Assembly: GCA_009767595.1 (NCBI GenBank)
Contig: VSDK01006555.1
Span: 65,417-129,416, forward strand
From: Symbiodinium kawagutii
Lineage: Eukaryota > Sar > Dinophyceae > Suessiales > Symbiodiniaceae
DNA length: 64,000 nucleotides
Reading direction: 5' to 3'
The notes below the pieces were generated by a model. It did not search any database, was not told where the DNA came from, and was given only the letters and a program-made list of their open reading frames with translations. Within the stretch, counting starts at the first letter, position 1. Each line of letters opens with the position of its first letter. The translations under genes and the position numbers were made by a program. Shown here in pieces: positions 22,688 through 37,500 of the stretch.

Positions 22688-25517
22688 GACTGAGCACGAT
22701 GTGTCTTGGTTGGGTTTGGTAGACTTGTCGCCAAGCACATGTTTGATCATGTCCGTAGATGTTCCAACCTGTCAATAAACAGCTTTGCAGCAGAGGGTGG
22801 AGCGTTGAGCCGCCCGGTCCATTGCCTCATGTCATGACTTCTTTGGGGAGATGCCTTGACGCTCCAAGCTTTTGAGGAGCACAAGATGTATGTTCCCGAG
22901 ATGGTGCCTTCCCCAGTGTCACCGGGAGGCTGTCTGAGTTGGCTTCTAGAGCAAAGTGGGACGTGAAGAACCAAAGTGCGCTCCAAACTGCGCTGTAGAA
23001 GCAGTCAAGACAGAGCAGATGCCGAACTGTCATAGAAATGTCCGCCAAGCGTGTCACTTTTCGAGCGTGCTAAGACTGTCACTTTGGGACGTGATTCAAA
23101 GTGATTCAACTTTTCTGACTCAGGTCTTCGGCCACTTACTCACCAGCGACAACTATGATGACGATGACAATAAGGTGAGTTCGTTGCTACAGATTTGGTA
23201 AAACCTGCCTGGCAAGCATTTGCCATTGCCATCGCGTTTCCAAAGCAGCCAGGGAATGCTGGCTGACAGCGGCAAATCAGCCTTTGCATCCACTTACAGT
23301 AGATAATATAGATCAAGATCAACGATGATTTCTCACAGATCCAGCAACGTATTGTTTGACATGTTTTACCTTGAGGTCACAGGTGGGCGAAATGGATATG
23401 GCGCAAAGCTCACCAATATTTTCTCCACGAAATTTGTGCCTCGATTGCGTTACATGATGATTTGTTGATATTGGTTGGAACACATATGTTTCATGATGCT
23501 TCCAGCAATCATTTTGTGTTTGGTGTGCTTGTTGGGTGATGATGCTGAAAGAGTGCAATCAAGTCCCGAAATCTAAGTTGAAGGGGACCAGACCAGTTCC
23601 TGCTGCTAAGTTGAAGGGGACCAGACCAGTCCCTGCTGAGTTTCTGAGGTGATCGAGTGTGCAGATGGAAAAAGAGGGCACAAATACGTCCAGACTTGGG
23701 AGAACAACATGGGAGTTTGAAGCTCAGCTCCGCCCTGCAATCTTTTCGGAAGTCGCAGCTGCTCCAGTCTGCTACTGAACTTTGCGGCCAGGATAAAAGC
23801 AAAGCGAAAATCACAAAATACTCCGGAAAGGCGGCCGCACTTCGCAGCTACGTTGGCCGTAGTGACCATGATGACTCATTCCAGTCCAGCTGCAGATTTC
23901 ATTGCTTAGATGGAGCTTGTCCAGCAATCATTTTGTCAGGACTTCACCAAGGTCACCTTCTACCCAGACTTGAAGCGCTTTGGGATGTCAAAACTGGATA
24001 AGGTGCCAAGATGATCCAAGATGATCCAAGATCGGCCAAGCGAATTTGATCATTTGAATTCGATTGTTGGATCATGGATATCAATTGTGGCATCGATCAA
24101 AAGTGATGGTTAAGAGTTCATTGTTATTAACCATCATGAAGCAGTGTTCACTAGCAATTCCAGAAGTGTCAAACAGTTCTCAAAACTCTGCTTGTTGCGG
24201 TCTCCCATATTTGTCCAGCTAATTTGCAGCAGTAACGACCTATGCCATGACACGAGTAGCTCTGGCGCTGGGAGGACATTGTCTCACTAATGAAGAAGCG
24301 CGTGATGGACCGCTTGAGCTGAGCTGGAACGTTTTGATTTTCACCTCTCCGCATTCACTTGAGATTCTGATTTGTGTACAGTAGGTGTGCATCCATGCGT
24401 AGGCATCCAGCATGCAGACATTGGGCATTGGCACAACGCCTTAGGGCGTCTTAGGGCTCTACTCAATGTCCAAATGGCTTCGAAAGTCATTCCATGTCAT
24501 TAGCTGCCGTTGTGGGTAAGCATTTCCAGCACTGTTTGAGAAAATATTCACAGTCTGACCCTGGCGACAACAAGCGCAGGATGCAGGTGGCTCGACAAAC
24601 AAGAAGCAAGCAGCTCAGGAGCTTGAATACGGTGACAGAATCCTGGTTCCAGTCTAGCAGCAAACAGAAGATATTTGACATGGAGACCTGCCACAAGTCA
24701 GGTGTCGTGTCTTCCTGAATGACAGCCCTGTTGCCGTGAAGGAGTTTAAGGAGTTTGAGATTTAGGGAAGCAACGGGAAGTATGTGGAGTTTTTGAACAG
24801 GCCTGACGACCAGGAAACACATTCCAAGAGCAGCTGGTTGACAAGTTCCGACCTTCGAGTGTTCGTAGTCAGGTAGTAGTAGTCGTAGTGGTAATCAAAG
24901 TCGTAGTCGTAGTGGTAGTATATAGTGGTAGTATATAGTGGTAGTATATAGTGGAGTATAAAGTGGTAGTATATAGTGGTAGTATATAGTGGTAGTATAT
25001 AGTGGTAGTATATAATGGTAGTATTAGTGGTGGTGGTAGCAGCAGGAGGAGTAGTAGTAGTAGTCGTCGTGGTGGTGGTGGCGGCGGGAAGAGCAGGAGT
25101 AGGAGCAGGAGTACCAGTACCAGTAACAATGACCGTAGTGTCAGTGTTGGTTGTAGTGCTAGTATCCAAACCCTTCGGTGCAAGTGTCCGGTTGAGCCCT
25201 GCTTCAGACAATCTCAGTGGTGCAGGACTATGTGGACCTCTACTTTGACAAGGAGGAGTCATTCGAAGCCTTGCAACAGTTACTTTCTGCAAAGAGGAAG
25301 AACAAGCAACAGTAATCACCGGGATTTCACGTTTACTTTTACGATCATTGTTATGTTAACTATAATACATTTTCGAACATCATACCTACATATGTATCAC
25401 ATCTATATATATATATATTTATATACAGTAGATATATGTATATATATATATATGTATATACATATATATATATGTATATACATATATATATATATGTATA
25501 TACAGATATATATATAG

Positions 25518-25578
<61 letters not shown>

Positions 25579-28500
25579 TACATATGCATACATTGATTAT
25601 ATGTATACAAATATTGCTTTTTGTCATAATTAAGCATTGAGTCCACTCAAGTCCTCCTCCTTCCCTTTCACCTGAAAGGATCAACCAAAAGTCTACGATA
25701 GATGTGGCGACCGTTGAAAGCTGAATATGTCTTGGAAGTTGATCTCCTGTGCATCTTTGAACGCTGGGACAGCTGCAGAGCTGGTGCAACTTGGTCTCGC
25801 AAAGGCTGGGAATTTGTCATCACCATGTCGGAGGGACAATTTCAGCAGGCTTCGGAGCATTTCATTTTTGCATTTTCCATCCTTTTCTATCAGTTTGATG
25901 ATATAATGATACTTACGTTTGCTCAGTTAGGGTTGGAAGTTGGAACAATGCTCAGTTTGAAACTTTTGCACTTTTGCACAATCCTTTGCAGGTGTCCTTT
26001 GTCAACTCCATCAACACAATTAAGGGTCTGGGCTGCGCAGAACAAGTTTAGACGCAAACTCACAAAGCTCTCTCAGAATGCAGATGCAGATGACTTTTGA
26101 GTTGTGGGATTGTCTAATGAGTTCCAGTTGATGAGGAGATAGCGGAGATAGCTGTTGTGAGTTCCAGCTTTCTCGAGGTGGAACTCACGAGAAACATGTC
26201 ACTGATCAGTTTGTCGTGCCTTGCTCAGCCGCAGTGCACAAGGCATCGCAAGTCGAAGGGCCAAGCTGCGACAATTCCTGTCATCGAATTTTTCGAGGTA
26301 GCAGTCTTCGTTGTCTTCGTCCCTTTATGCAGTTTGTGACTTAAGGAGTCCATCATGGAAAAGGTCAACAAGAAGAACAGAGGTGGAATGGCAGCTCGCC
26401 CTTCATTGAGCATGGACAATAGCCAGCGAGGTCGGCTGCTTTACCTAGAAGTTAAGCTACCAGCACCAGCAAATGGGGTGTTGTCCAAGTGCAACATATC
26501 CCATCATATCATATCATATCCCTGTACGAATCAACCGCTTCAAACCACTTGCTTCTGAGTTTGTGAAGTGGTCCAATTTGACTTCACTTTGAACAATCCA
26601 CAACTGCACACGCATATTACACAGACAGACACACATAGACACACATACACATGCCCACATGACCATGCTCGATAAGGATCGATAAGGGCCATTGCCAGTG
26701 TGCATATCATTTGGACTGTATACAATATTTCAATGCCTTAGAGGACGAAGCACCATTGCGGCATGATGTAAACTCTCCCAAAAAGAGTTGAAAACTGTTC
26801 GAAGGCTGAATTCTCCCCTGGCATACCTTTCTGGTAAACTCTTGAGACGTCTGTGTCCATGTTAGTTGTGAGGCAGCAAGGTACCTGGGCAAGAGTCTTG
26901 TCCTCATTGCTTTCTCACACTTGGACTCAGGAAGTGAAACCTGCTCATGTCCGCTTGGTCCTTGAAGTTTCAGTGGAGACGGCCAAAGTAATCGCTATTT
27001 CCAACATGCCTGATTCCTGAAAATCCATTAGAATCCCATGTGGCTCCCCTCACGAAAGGCTGACAAGACTTGCTTCATGATTCGTTCAGATCCTTTCTTG
27101 ACTGTGGTGACAGGTGGAAACTGTGGAACAGCACCTCACAGCTTGGTGTAAACTGTCACAATTTCCAGCTTTCGCCCAAGGCTCGCATCTTTGGGTCTTC
27201 GTGAATTGTTTGGTGGTGAACCCCACCTTTGATTCGCAGACAAAGGCCAAGCTGTGGGGTAGCAGTCCACGGAGATCCACAACTTATGCCTTCGCAGACT
27301 CAAATCATATCGCAACAGGGTCTATGTCGACCAAGGAACTCTTCCTTCTGTTGATTACAGGCAAATCAACACCATTGCTGAAGTGTTGCAGGTAGTGGCA
27401 TTTTCATTTGCGTTGCTGATTCAGGAGACAATGACCTTGAAGCCAAGCAAATTTGGAACCGCTGCCATGATTCGATTGCATTGATCTGATGCCACTTTGT
27501 ATCGGCTGCCACCCCGAAAATGCGAGGGAACACAGCTAAGGTCCACATTATTTTCCCGAGACACATTTTGTTGTCATTGTCTATGTCCATCTAAATACAT
27601 GCTTTGGTGAGACAAATCTAATGTCTCAGTAAGTCTCACAGTGAACTTTCAAGTAAGAACACTGGACTCAAGTCAGTTCACAAGATCTGTGGCAAACTCC
27701 GTCCTGAATGGCAGCGATTTCACAGCCTGCGCCAAATTTGTGTCAGGTTCCAAGTGCGAAGTGCAAGACAAGTCGATTCGGGCGTGCCTTGACATTCCTT
27801 AGCTGCCACATTTTGGGGCCTTGAGCTAGGACAATCTAGGAGAATATCAGCATGGGCGTAACATGGCGTAGCCGCACGAAGCCAGGTTGATCAACATGGG
27901 CGTTGTGGACACAGTCCTGTGCCACGCTCAGGTTTCCGAATCACACTGGCTTCTGATCACTTGATACCAAGTCGTAAAAGCTCAAGGCATGTTAAGGCTT
28001 CCTGGGATTCCTCTCAGGCAATGGGCCAAAGCAAGAGAAACCATTGATATGAAGAGGAAGATGAAGGACTGGAGAGGGAGCACTTCTCACATTCCTAAAG
28101 TCTGGGCTGGATCAGTACGGGAGAGAATCGGAGAGAATCGGAGAGAATCAGGTGGATTCTGAACCTCAGCTCTTGCGGGGGGTGCGGCAACCTGCTTGGC
28201 AGGGCACTGGCCGAGCAAATCGTTTGATTGGCGTGATTTCCTCAGCTTTGCCAAATGCTTCGTCTCAATTTTGTCTCCTGATCCTGCGTCTCTGTGCTGT
28301 GAAAATGGAGCTCTTTGCAGTGCTGAGATTCCGAAACTGGAAGATGCCAACCTTGCGGGCACAAGGAACTCAGAGGACCGCATCCACTTTGAATCCCCAG
28401 GGCTGCTGACTCATTAGCGAAGTTCATCCCCAGGAATGCACGCTAATCCTGACGGAAGGTGACAGTGCAAAGGCCTCCAGCAGTCTATACTTTTGGACAT

Positions 28501-31500
28501 TGCTCTGCACCGCTGTGAAATAACTTAGAGACTTGATAATTGGTTGCTTTTAGGATATCCTGATAAAGGTTAGTGTTCAGCCTAGGCTGTGGATGTGCTT
28601 CCTGTATGGTTTATCATTAGACATTCAGTGTGTAGCGTTCAAGGAGGGTGACACTGCAGCATTCTTCATGATCCTCAGTTTGCTGCGTTTGCCCTGAGGG
28701 ATTGGAAACTCAGTTTGCTGACAGGCTTTGGCCGTGGCTGGGTTAAGTGTGGTCGGACGAGATCGCTTTGGAGTCTTTCCCTTGAGAGGCGGGTGGGCAC
28801 AGGTTTAATGCTTTCATTTCTCTGCAGGCTCAAGTTTGTCAAACAAATGTGAAGTCAGAGACAGTCTGATGCTTTTTGATGTTGATGCGATTTCTACAAG
28901 CACTACACATCCAGAACCTCATTTCTTTGCACTGGTAGCGCAGAAATTTGAACGTTTTCATGAGCTGAGTTGCCAGGACAGTACTGATAAGACACTCTTC
29001 CTATCAGATAGTATCAATTTTAATATCCGTACCTATTTCTTACGTACGTGTTCGGTCTTGCTCTCGCACTCACCCACCCGCCGCTCGCACACCCACCCTG
29101 CACACACGAACGTTTGCAACGACTCACTCACCCACCTACCCACGGAGGCCTCCCACTCACTCACTCACTCACTCGCTCGCTCGCTCACACACTCTCTCTC
29201 TCTCTCTCTCCTCCTCAGCTTCGGCTCCCAGGCATTGGCCAGATATTTGTTACCTTTTCAACCCGTTATTCCTTGCACTGTGCAGGAAAACCCTTGAACG
29301 TCAGAGATGTGCATGGCTCAGAGTGCAGCATTGTGTCAATGTCATAGTGACATTTGGTGTGGGTCAATACCCTGTAACACTAGCGAAATTCCCTAAATGG
29401 CACCTACCACTATTTTGGTTGGTTAATATTCACCTCGCAAATCTTCATGCTGTAACACTGCCCGAGTGGACTGAATGGCTGATTGCACTTTACCTAAGAC
29501 AAAGCAGAAAACCAAGCACACGAATCGTCACAGAATTTGTGTAATGTCCACACGGTCTGTGAAGCGCAAACAAGTCAATGAGACCATGTACGTTATCAGC
29601 CACCGCAAGTCCAGGAAAAAACACTGACATTTGTTTCAACACTGAAATGCTTGTTGTTGCGATGATGTGACCTCAATCAATGATTTTGCATCAGACGCTC
29701 TTGACCTGTGTCCCTTTCCACTTCTGCAGGCCACCTTTCAAGCCACAGTGGGGAATGCGGAAATCCAAAACATCATCCAAATCCTTGGCCTTGACCTCGG
29801 GCGCTGAAACATTGCAAAAGTCTGAAAAAATGCGACTCAAATCCAGTCGGGGATGTTTCCTAATTGTGAAGCTATGGTTTCTTAACTGTACATATTCTTT
29901 TCCTGATCCTTAAATGATTATACTGCTAAGTACGCAGTTACAGCGCTACTATTTATTAACTGAACATACTACTAATCAATACTAGGAGTTAGTAGCGCAT
30001 CTCAAATCCAGTCAACAAAATTTCAATTTTGGATACTAAACTGTGTTTGATTCATGTACTATATGGACCTATATGGATCTATAATGTGTGATGATGGTTT
30101 CCCCATCATTTCTTAACCTAGAGATTTACCAGCTTCATCCTTTTGTGAAATGATATTATGGATTATTATGGCACATCTCAGATTCGCAAAGCGCAACAGA
30201 ATTGATGGCCAGCAGCAGTATAGAAATCCCTACGAAGGCAGCCTAAAAACACTCACTGGATACAGATGTCAATTCAAACAGCAGTCGTGCAATCGAGATG
30301 CACAGGTTTGGAGCAGCAGAAAGTGTACGATTCCGTAAAATCACTTCGCTACGGGAGTATCATGATCATGGCAGACCAGGACTTCAGCGCCCCATTTGTT
30401 TCTATTGCAAGTTGAAAATCATTTTGCTCCATGTCTTGGCAGGGAGGATGTGAGAGTAGGCCCCTGTGCTGTTGTGCAGTGTTTGGGGACATTCTTGTTC
30501 GGTGCCAGGATTTTGATGGATCCCACATCAAGGCCGACCTGAAAGACATGCTGAGCAGTTTTTCAGAGCAACCTGCAGGGGACGGTTGGAATCATCAAGT
30601 TTTGGACTGGGCAGGGCCTGCTTCTCAACATGATTCAACATTGGTGGCCGTCACTCTTCAAAATGGAGCGAGCCTCAGCTTGCCGACTGCGCACTCAGGC
30701 ATTTCACCATAGCCTACTTTTGAAAACATATTTCTTAACAAACCAAGTAAAATTAAGGTAGGGATGCTTGACTTTGGGAAAACCATACTGAAGTGAGCAA
30801 GCCTGGCCTATACATGCGATGTTCCCTCTGACATTTCCACTCAGGAAGGCTTTTTGCTTGGTTCTCAGTCGGGTCAGTGTCGCTCAAAGACTAAAGATGC
30901 AAAGACACTGAGTGTATCTTTGTCTTCGAAAATCTTCCATTCTCTTAGGGGGTGCAGAGTGTCGTTTTGCAGCCTGATTACTTGTTTGACCTGTCCACGT
31001 TTGTCCACGTCCAAGGAAGGAATTCATCACTCCTATTGTGAAGGTATCCAAGGGTCCAAATCTCAGACTGGCTTTGTTCTTTGCATTTTTGAATATGATT
31101 TTGCTATGTTTTGCCGCCGTGTGCTAGATGGTGAATCCTTTTTCTATATTCCATAGATGCGGTGTGGTGCTGCGGCTTCTCTTGTGCACCTTTGCCACTT
31201 GCCCTGCCAATATGCTTGCGCATTGAAAACACTGCTACTGAAGTAACGCAGCTGGTCGGCTGGTGTAAGCCGTTGTTCCAGGACTGATGCGAGCAACCAA
31301 CCACTCTCATTTGATCTTATTTACGGAAGACTTCCCATGTGCTTCTGATCCAAAATTGAAGTACATGGTAAACAGGATGGGTACGCCCCACAAAACGAGA
31401 TCTGTTTTGACACTTCTACATTTGAAGTCACTTGCAATCTCCAGAAGTAAACTATTTATGACGCAATCAAACAATTTTGAAGACTGGCTTTTTGGAACAT

Positions 31501-34500
31501 CTTTCCTTTTCATCATCATCATGGCGTTGCCCTTGCACTACAACGAATTTATTGCTTTCAAGACTAAGCCATTTGGCCCAAATTCCTACCAGTGGTTGGC
31601 TTGTGACGGCCAAATATTGGGAGATCCGGTTAGCAATGGATATGGCATCACACGTGTTTGGGACCCCGTTGGCGGTTGGAAGATTCACTGGCGTCATTGA
31701 GTTGACGACTCATCCTGATGATTCATGTTCCTTGGGGTATCTGATCCCATGCGAACGCCCAGTGATGCTCTTGCGACAGTTGCCACTTGGTCGTGTCACA
31801 TTCTACGATGCGAAGGTGGTGGCAGTTGATGATTTGGTGTATGTTGACATCGATGAGCAGACCAAGTTCTTCCATGCGCAGCGTGGCAATGAGCTTTCTT
31901 CGCGCATTTTGGAGCTCTGCGCGGGCTTCGGAGGACTCGGCATTGGGGCTGCATTCCTAGGGGGAGTGCCTTGGGTTTCAGTAGACTGGAATGAATTGGC
32001 ATGCGACCATGTGCGGTTGAATGCTCATGGCACAGTGCTCCAACATGATCTCCTCGACCTGACCTGCGCTCAGAAGGTTCATGAAGCTTTTGGTGGCACC
32101 CCCGGTACCACTGCTATGGGCTTCCCATGCCAACCACACTCGTCTCAAGGACAGGGTTTGGGAACAGCTGATCCACGACATATGACTTTTTGGGGAGGTC
32201 TCCGGGTGATCTTTTTAACCCAAAGTCAGACTGCAATCTTAGAATGTGTACCTGCTGCTGGGAAGAACAGTGATGTTCAGAAGGGACTGGCAATGCTGGC
32301 TGATGCAATGTGCTGGGACATTCTCCCCATCACTTTTGATCTTCAAGATCAATGGCCCTGTCGGCGATGCAGATGGTGGGTGTTGATGCTACCAAAGAGC
32401 TGGAATGTGTTTGGCTTGGATGCGTGGCCGACTTCTCCAACATACAGCTTTGTTGGTTCGCTCTTTGCTCACTGGGGCGCATGGAATGATGCAGATGAAG
32501 AAGATTTGCAGCTCTTGGCGCATGAACTTGCCAAGTATGGGGACCTGATCTATGGAGAAGAAGACCGCATCCTTCAGTTCTCGTCCAAGGTACCGTGCTT
32601 CCTACATTCATACGGCAACGCGCTGAGAGGTTGCCCATGCGGATGCAGAGCAACTTCATTCTCAGAAACCACCTTGCGCAGTCGAGGACTTCGAGGCATT
32701 TTCATCCCATCCAGAGTGCATGGCAACCCTCGCTTCCTACATCCCAGGGAAGTTGGACTCCTCCTGGGTGTCCCTGAGTCGGTATCCTATGGGAAGACCC
32801 CCCGAGAAGACTTAGCTTTGCTGGGATTGATCAGCTCGCCAATGCAAATGGTATGGGTCTATGGCCACCTCAGATGCAATCATGCCAAGGCAAATGGACT
32901 TGACCCTCTACCACATCCTGAGCATTTGGTTGCCTCCTACAAACGTGAGTTGCTGGATCAGGATCAGACGCGCTTTTTGTTCCAATTGCGTGAAGATGGG
33001 CTCCGTCACCAGATCACGATTCATGATCAACAAGGAAACCCTCTTCATGTCTGCAGTGCACATGCATTTTCTGCATCGGAGCTTCTTCATTCTGAGCGCA
33101 TCAACCTTGGATGGAACGAAGCTGGTGGTCTCACTGTTGACGGTGTTCGCTTTCCACTTCAAAGATTGATGAACACAGTGACAGGACCAAGTGTTTTGGA
33201 GATCAGCCATGGTATCCAGTCTCGACCCCAACCTGAAAGCTACCTTATGGTTTGCCTGCGCAATGAAGGAGTGCTCCATGTTGAGATGGCAATGCCAGGG
33301 CAGTTCTTGTTGGGACTCTTCTGACTTGAACTATGGCACCATGACCTCAAGACATGAGCACATTTGTTGTGTGTTCATTCACAACCGGCGCTGGGCATTG
33401 CTGTGGGCTACGGTGGACATGGATGAGCTTCATTGGACTTACTCTGATGGCGTGCCTGGACTCAACGCGTCTGCCGCTGGACTTCTGGCAGGAAAGCTCA
33501 CCAAGATCCTTGGGTTCCAGACTTGCTCTATTGAGTCGTTGCGCCAGATTGCCCAGACTGCCCCCCATACTTGTGGCACCGTGGCACTTTGTCACGTTCT
33601 GTTACATGTGGGCCTCTTTGGTGTACCCAATGAGATGGATGTTTTGAGACTTCATGCCCGACTGTTGACACTGGACTCTCTTGGAGTGCTCTTTGGTGAT
33701 GGTCTTCCTGCGCAGACTATGGATGCGCTTGCGAACCTTCTGCATCAGCATGGGGTGCCCCAGGGCACCGCTCAAGATGAGCTCTGGTGATTGTGAACAA
33801 ACTTGGTTCCGCAGCAATCCTTGACACCTTCAAGGCAAAAAATCCTTGGGCGTATTTAAAGGCCCTTGCGAGCAAACCATCGATCAACCTGCGCCTTGTC
33901 TATGCCGATGAGCTCTCCAAACATGTGGAATCCACTGCCGCAGCACGTTTTGGAGCTGGAATTGCAAATCCAAAGCAGAAGAAGAAGGACAAGAAGAATT
34001 CAGTGAGTTCTCCAGCTGTTCTTGATCCTTCCATGCTGCAGCTCGCTGCAGGCAGTTTTATGGATTCGGAGGATGATGATGTGCCGCAAATTGGTTTTGA
34101 TGAGGTCTCTGCAGAGGCGCATGGGATTGCAGTTTGCAGTTTGGCCCAAGGATTGCAGCTGCTCCAGACCATGAAATCGATCAGTGCCTATGCTCTGGGC
34201 TTGTTGGTTACAGATGTGCAGATGTGCCTTCGGTTGAAATGATGGACAAGTTCAAAATCCAACGGATGACTTTCGCTGCCACCTACAAGGGAACAGGTGA
34301 ACCTGTCTTGGTGTATGGTGCAATCAAGCAGTTGGGTGACCTTAGCATTCAACGCCTTGTTCCAGGACATATGGCCCAACCAGATGTCGTTACCACTCGT
34401 GTCGTGAAGGTCCAGATTTTCAGAGATGAATTCCAAAAATCCTGGGACACTTTGATTGCTGCGCCTGTGAAGACGCTATGCCAGCATGTGCCTTTGCTGC

Positions 34501-37500
34501 AATTTTGTCCTGGGAAGAACTGCGGAGCAGACTGCCTTCGCAGTCACGCAGCCATTGATGAAGAGTTGGACACGATCCTCATGGAGATCTGGGCAAGTAC
34601 CTTTGCCAACACTTCTGGAGGCAAGGTACCTGCTCCGGAGTCCTCACTGTTTTGGGTCTTCATTCGGATTCCGCTCTCAGTGGTGCATTCTCTCTTGCAG
34701 CTCACGGTTCCTGGTATCTACTTTGAACCCCGTGATCCTGAGACACGATCACATGATTCTCGTTACCGTGTGATTTGGCTTCCTGCAAAATCCTTGGACC
34801 AGGCTCAACATGTTCTTCGCACATGTGTCCATGCCATTGGCTTGGTATGAATGCGGATGAAGTATGGCATCCGAGTGGAAGCAGACCAGGAAGAGAGCGC
34901 CTTCAAGGAGATCAAACCAGATGCCACGTTCATCAACACACAGGTGCAACGTATCTTCCAGCTCTTTCCTTTGCCACATGGATTGCAGCGATCTGGTGTC
35001 TGCAAGTTGCTGGATTCATTTGGATGGAAGGCCAAGCCCCTTCAACCCGGCAAGGGGAATGCTACGGCCATGTCCTGGACAGTTGGATCAACAACTCCAC
35101 CTCCGCGCCCCATTTTGATGGGCTTCGATGCACAGGAAATCCTTATCACTGAGGTCACCAAGGAGTCCAAACCTCTTGAACCCCCGAGATTTCTGGCTTC
35201 GCAGAAAACCAGGAAGTACTTGAGAACTGAAGCGCATTCGGGAGCGGCATCCTCATCGACATCGGTGGGTGGCGATCCTTGGCTTGGAGTCCTTACATGC
35301 ACGCCAGACAATCAACTGGCAAGACTCACATCCAAGAGATGACAGGTCAGCTGCGACAAGAAATGCAAGATTCTTTGAAGAAAGAAGTTGAAGGCCTTCG
35401 CAATGATGCGGCTCAAGCAGTTGATCCTCAAGTTGACCTTCGGTTTCAACGCATTGAGACCACGATTGGCGAACTGCAGGCACAGGGCACTCAGTTCAAC
35501 ACATGGTTTGGCACCTTGGGTAAGAAGATTCAAGAGGCAGAGAACACCATGGGCGCCATGCAGGCATCCAGCAGGAGCTTTTTGGCATGCGGCAGGACAT
35601 CAATGCCATGCCAGACCAGTTGGGAAGAGCGCTTCAAAATGCTCTGAGAAGCCACAAGGATGACCAAGATGCAACGCTGAATGATTGCTTCACTCGACTG
35701 GAAGCTCTGGTTGAGAAACAGCGCCGAACAGAGTGACTATCACGGATGAGAAGCTCAACTCGATCCTTGGGCTTTTCGAATCCAATCTTCAGGATCGGCT
35801 GCTTTTGGAAGTATATCCTCATGTTGTTTCTTTGTATTGATATTGGTTTGGCCTCCTCTCATCCCCTTGCTGAGCACTTAGTTCCCAGCACGGCGCCTTT
35901 GGGTGACTGTGAATTTCAGTCGGGGGCTCTGAGTGGAAGGACAGTTTATGGCCACACCGATGTTGGAGGACCCTTTGAAGTTTGCCGTGTTGGGGAAGCT
36001 TCACATCCGGGTCCGTATCAGAACATTGTGCTTGGTTGCAGCAATCCAAGTGGGCTAAGAAACAGGGAAAGCTTGGCCATTGGACAAGGACCGGGCATTT
36101 GGACTTACAGTGAGACGCAATTCTCCAACCTGACTCAGATATCATCAGCGCGAGCTTTGAGGGCTGCTGCTCGTATGGCTGACCGACATGTCAGACCGGT
36201 TTTTGGTGCTCCAGCTACACTTCGCCCCCGTTCCACTTGGGCAGGTAGCTGGACAGGAGTTGCTTGTATCAGTGATTACCCGGTTAAGAAGCTGCAGATT
36301 GAATGGCCTCAGGAAGTTTGGGATTCTGGCCGGGTGTTGGCCACTCAACATTTTGTGGGGAAGAACGTTCTCACAGTGGTTTCTCTTTATGGACTTCCAC
36401 GCGGGCCCACTTGGCCCCATGCTGCCCAGATCATGAACGACATCCTGGCCTTTGTTTCAAAGACGTTTGTGTTTGGTCACTCAGGTTTGGTAGCCATTCA
36501 AGGTGACTACAACTTTGGACCACATGAGTTGGGCCACTTCCACCTATGGAGATCGTTGGGCTGGACTGATGCTCAATCTCTTGCGGAAGACCGGTGGTCC
36601 CAGGCCAGGCAGCCAACCGCAAAGGAGCAACGGAGAGGGATATGATTTGGTTGAGTCCTTCACTTGCTGCCTTGTGTTCCAATGTATCTGTGGAAGATTG
36701 CTTTGCTGAACACAGTTCGCTCTCTGTGACCATTGATCTTCCTGAGCTACCCATTCGATACTGGACGTCGCCAAGACCAAGTGTGATACCGCGGGAGCAG
36801 GTAGAGATTGCGCAATGGCATGAAGCATGTTCTCACCAGGACCTCAACATGGATGATGATTCCACAAGATTCCTGTCGGACTTTGCGGACCACTATGAAA
36901 CCTCGTTGACTGGACATATACAAGGGCAACCAGGTCTCTGGAAGTCGCAATGTGGGCGTGCGCAAAGACTCAAGCCGCAAGTTACTTCGATTACACCAAA
37001 GTGTCCCTGAGCCAGTCGTCGAGGTGAGATGGTCCTCACTAGTGATTTGGTGGGGCATGCAGTTCAAACATGGTTCAAACAAGCTCGACGGATCCAAAGC
37101 TATGTCCACTCCATTCGACTTGGCAATACTGGGTTGAACCCCGCGATATATCGAGTTGAACTTTGGACTGCAATCCGGAAGGCCAAGGGTTTCTCTCCAT
37201 CCTTTCCTGCGTGGTGGGACCAGCAAGACTATGCTGAGCTACTTGGACCTCTACCCTGTTCTCCTCCCGATGTGACTCTCGCAGAAGAGATCTTCCGAGC
37301 CTTCCAACATTCCTTCAGATGCTTCGAGAAATGGCATTTAGCCAACGAGGACAAGATCATCCGCAACAAGTATGATCGAAGCTTTCAGGCCATCTTCAGT
37401 GACTTGAGAGATGCCTCCCCGGACCAAATTGATGTGCTTTGGACTCTAAGGAGTTCACAGTTCAGGCATTGAAGTCCGCAAAGGGTCTGGCTCTAGTGGA

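Noticed and set aside
24751..24862. In-frame TAG (24763) after VKEFK in TOP2, followed by [11 protein letters not shown], as a sign of a pseudogene
   Set aside because: A GA donor at 24751 joins KEFK to DYVDLYF at 25226, which matches the family; the TAG is intronic.
24869..25319. Poly-Thr/poly-Val frames on both strands
   Set aside because: Simple-sequence artefacts of GTA/TAG/GTG repeats in a TOP2 intron.
31470..31495. NFEDWLFG as the TOP2 exon after FYIP
   Set aside because: The exon with DYDAWK at about 42306, next to the following TOP2 exons, fits better; this one lies at the LINE start and has no good acceptor.
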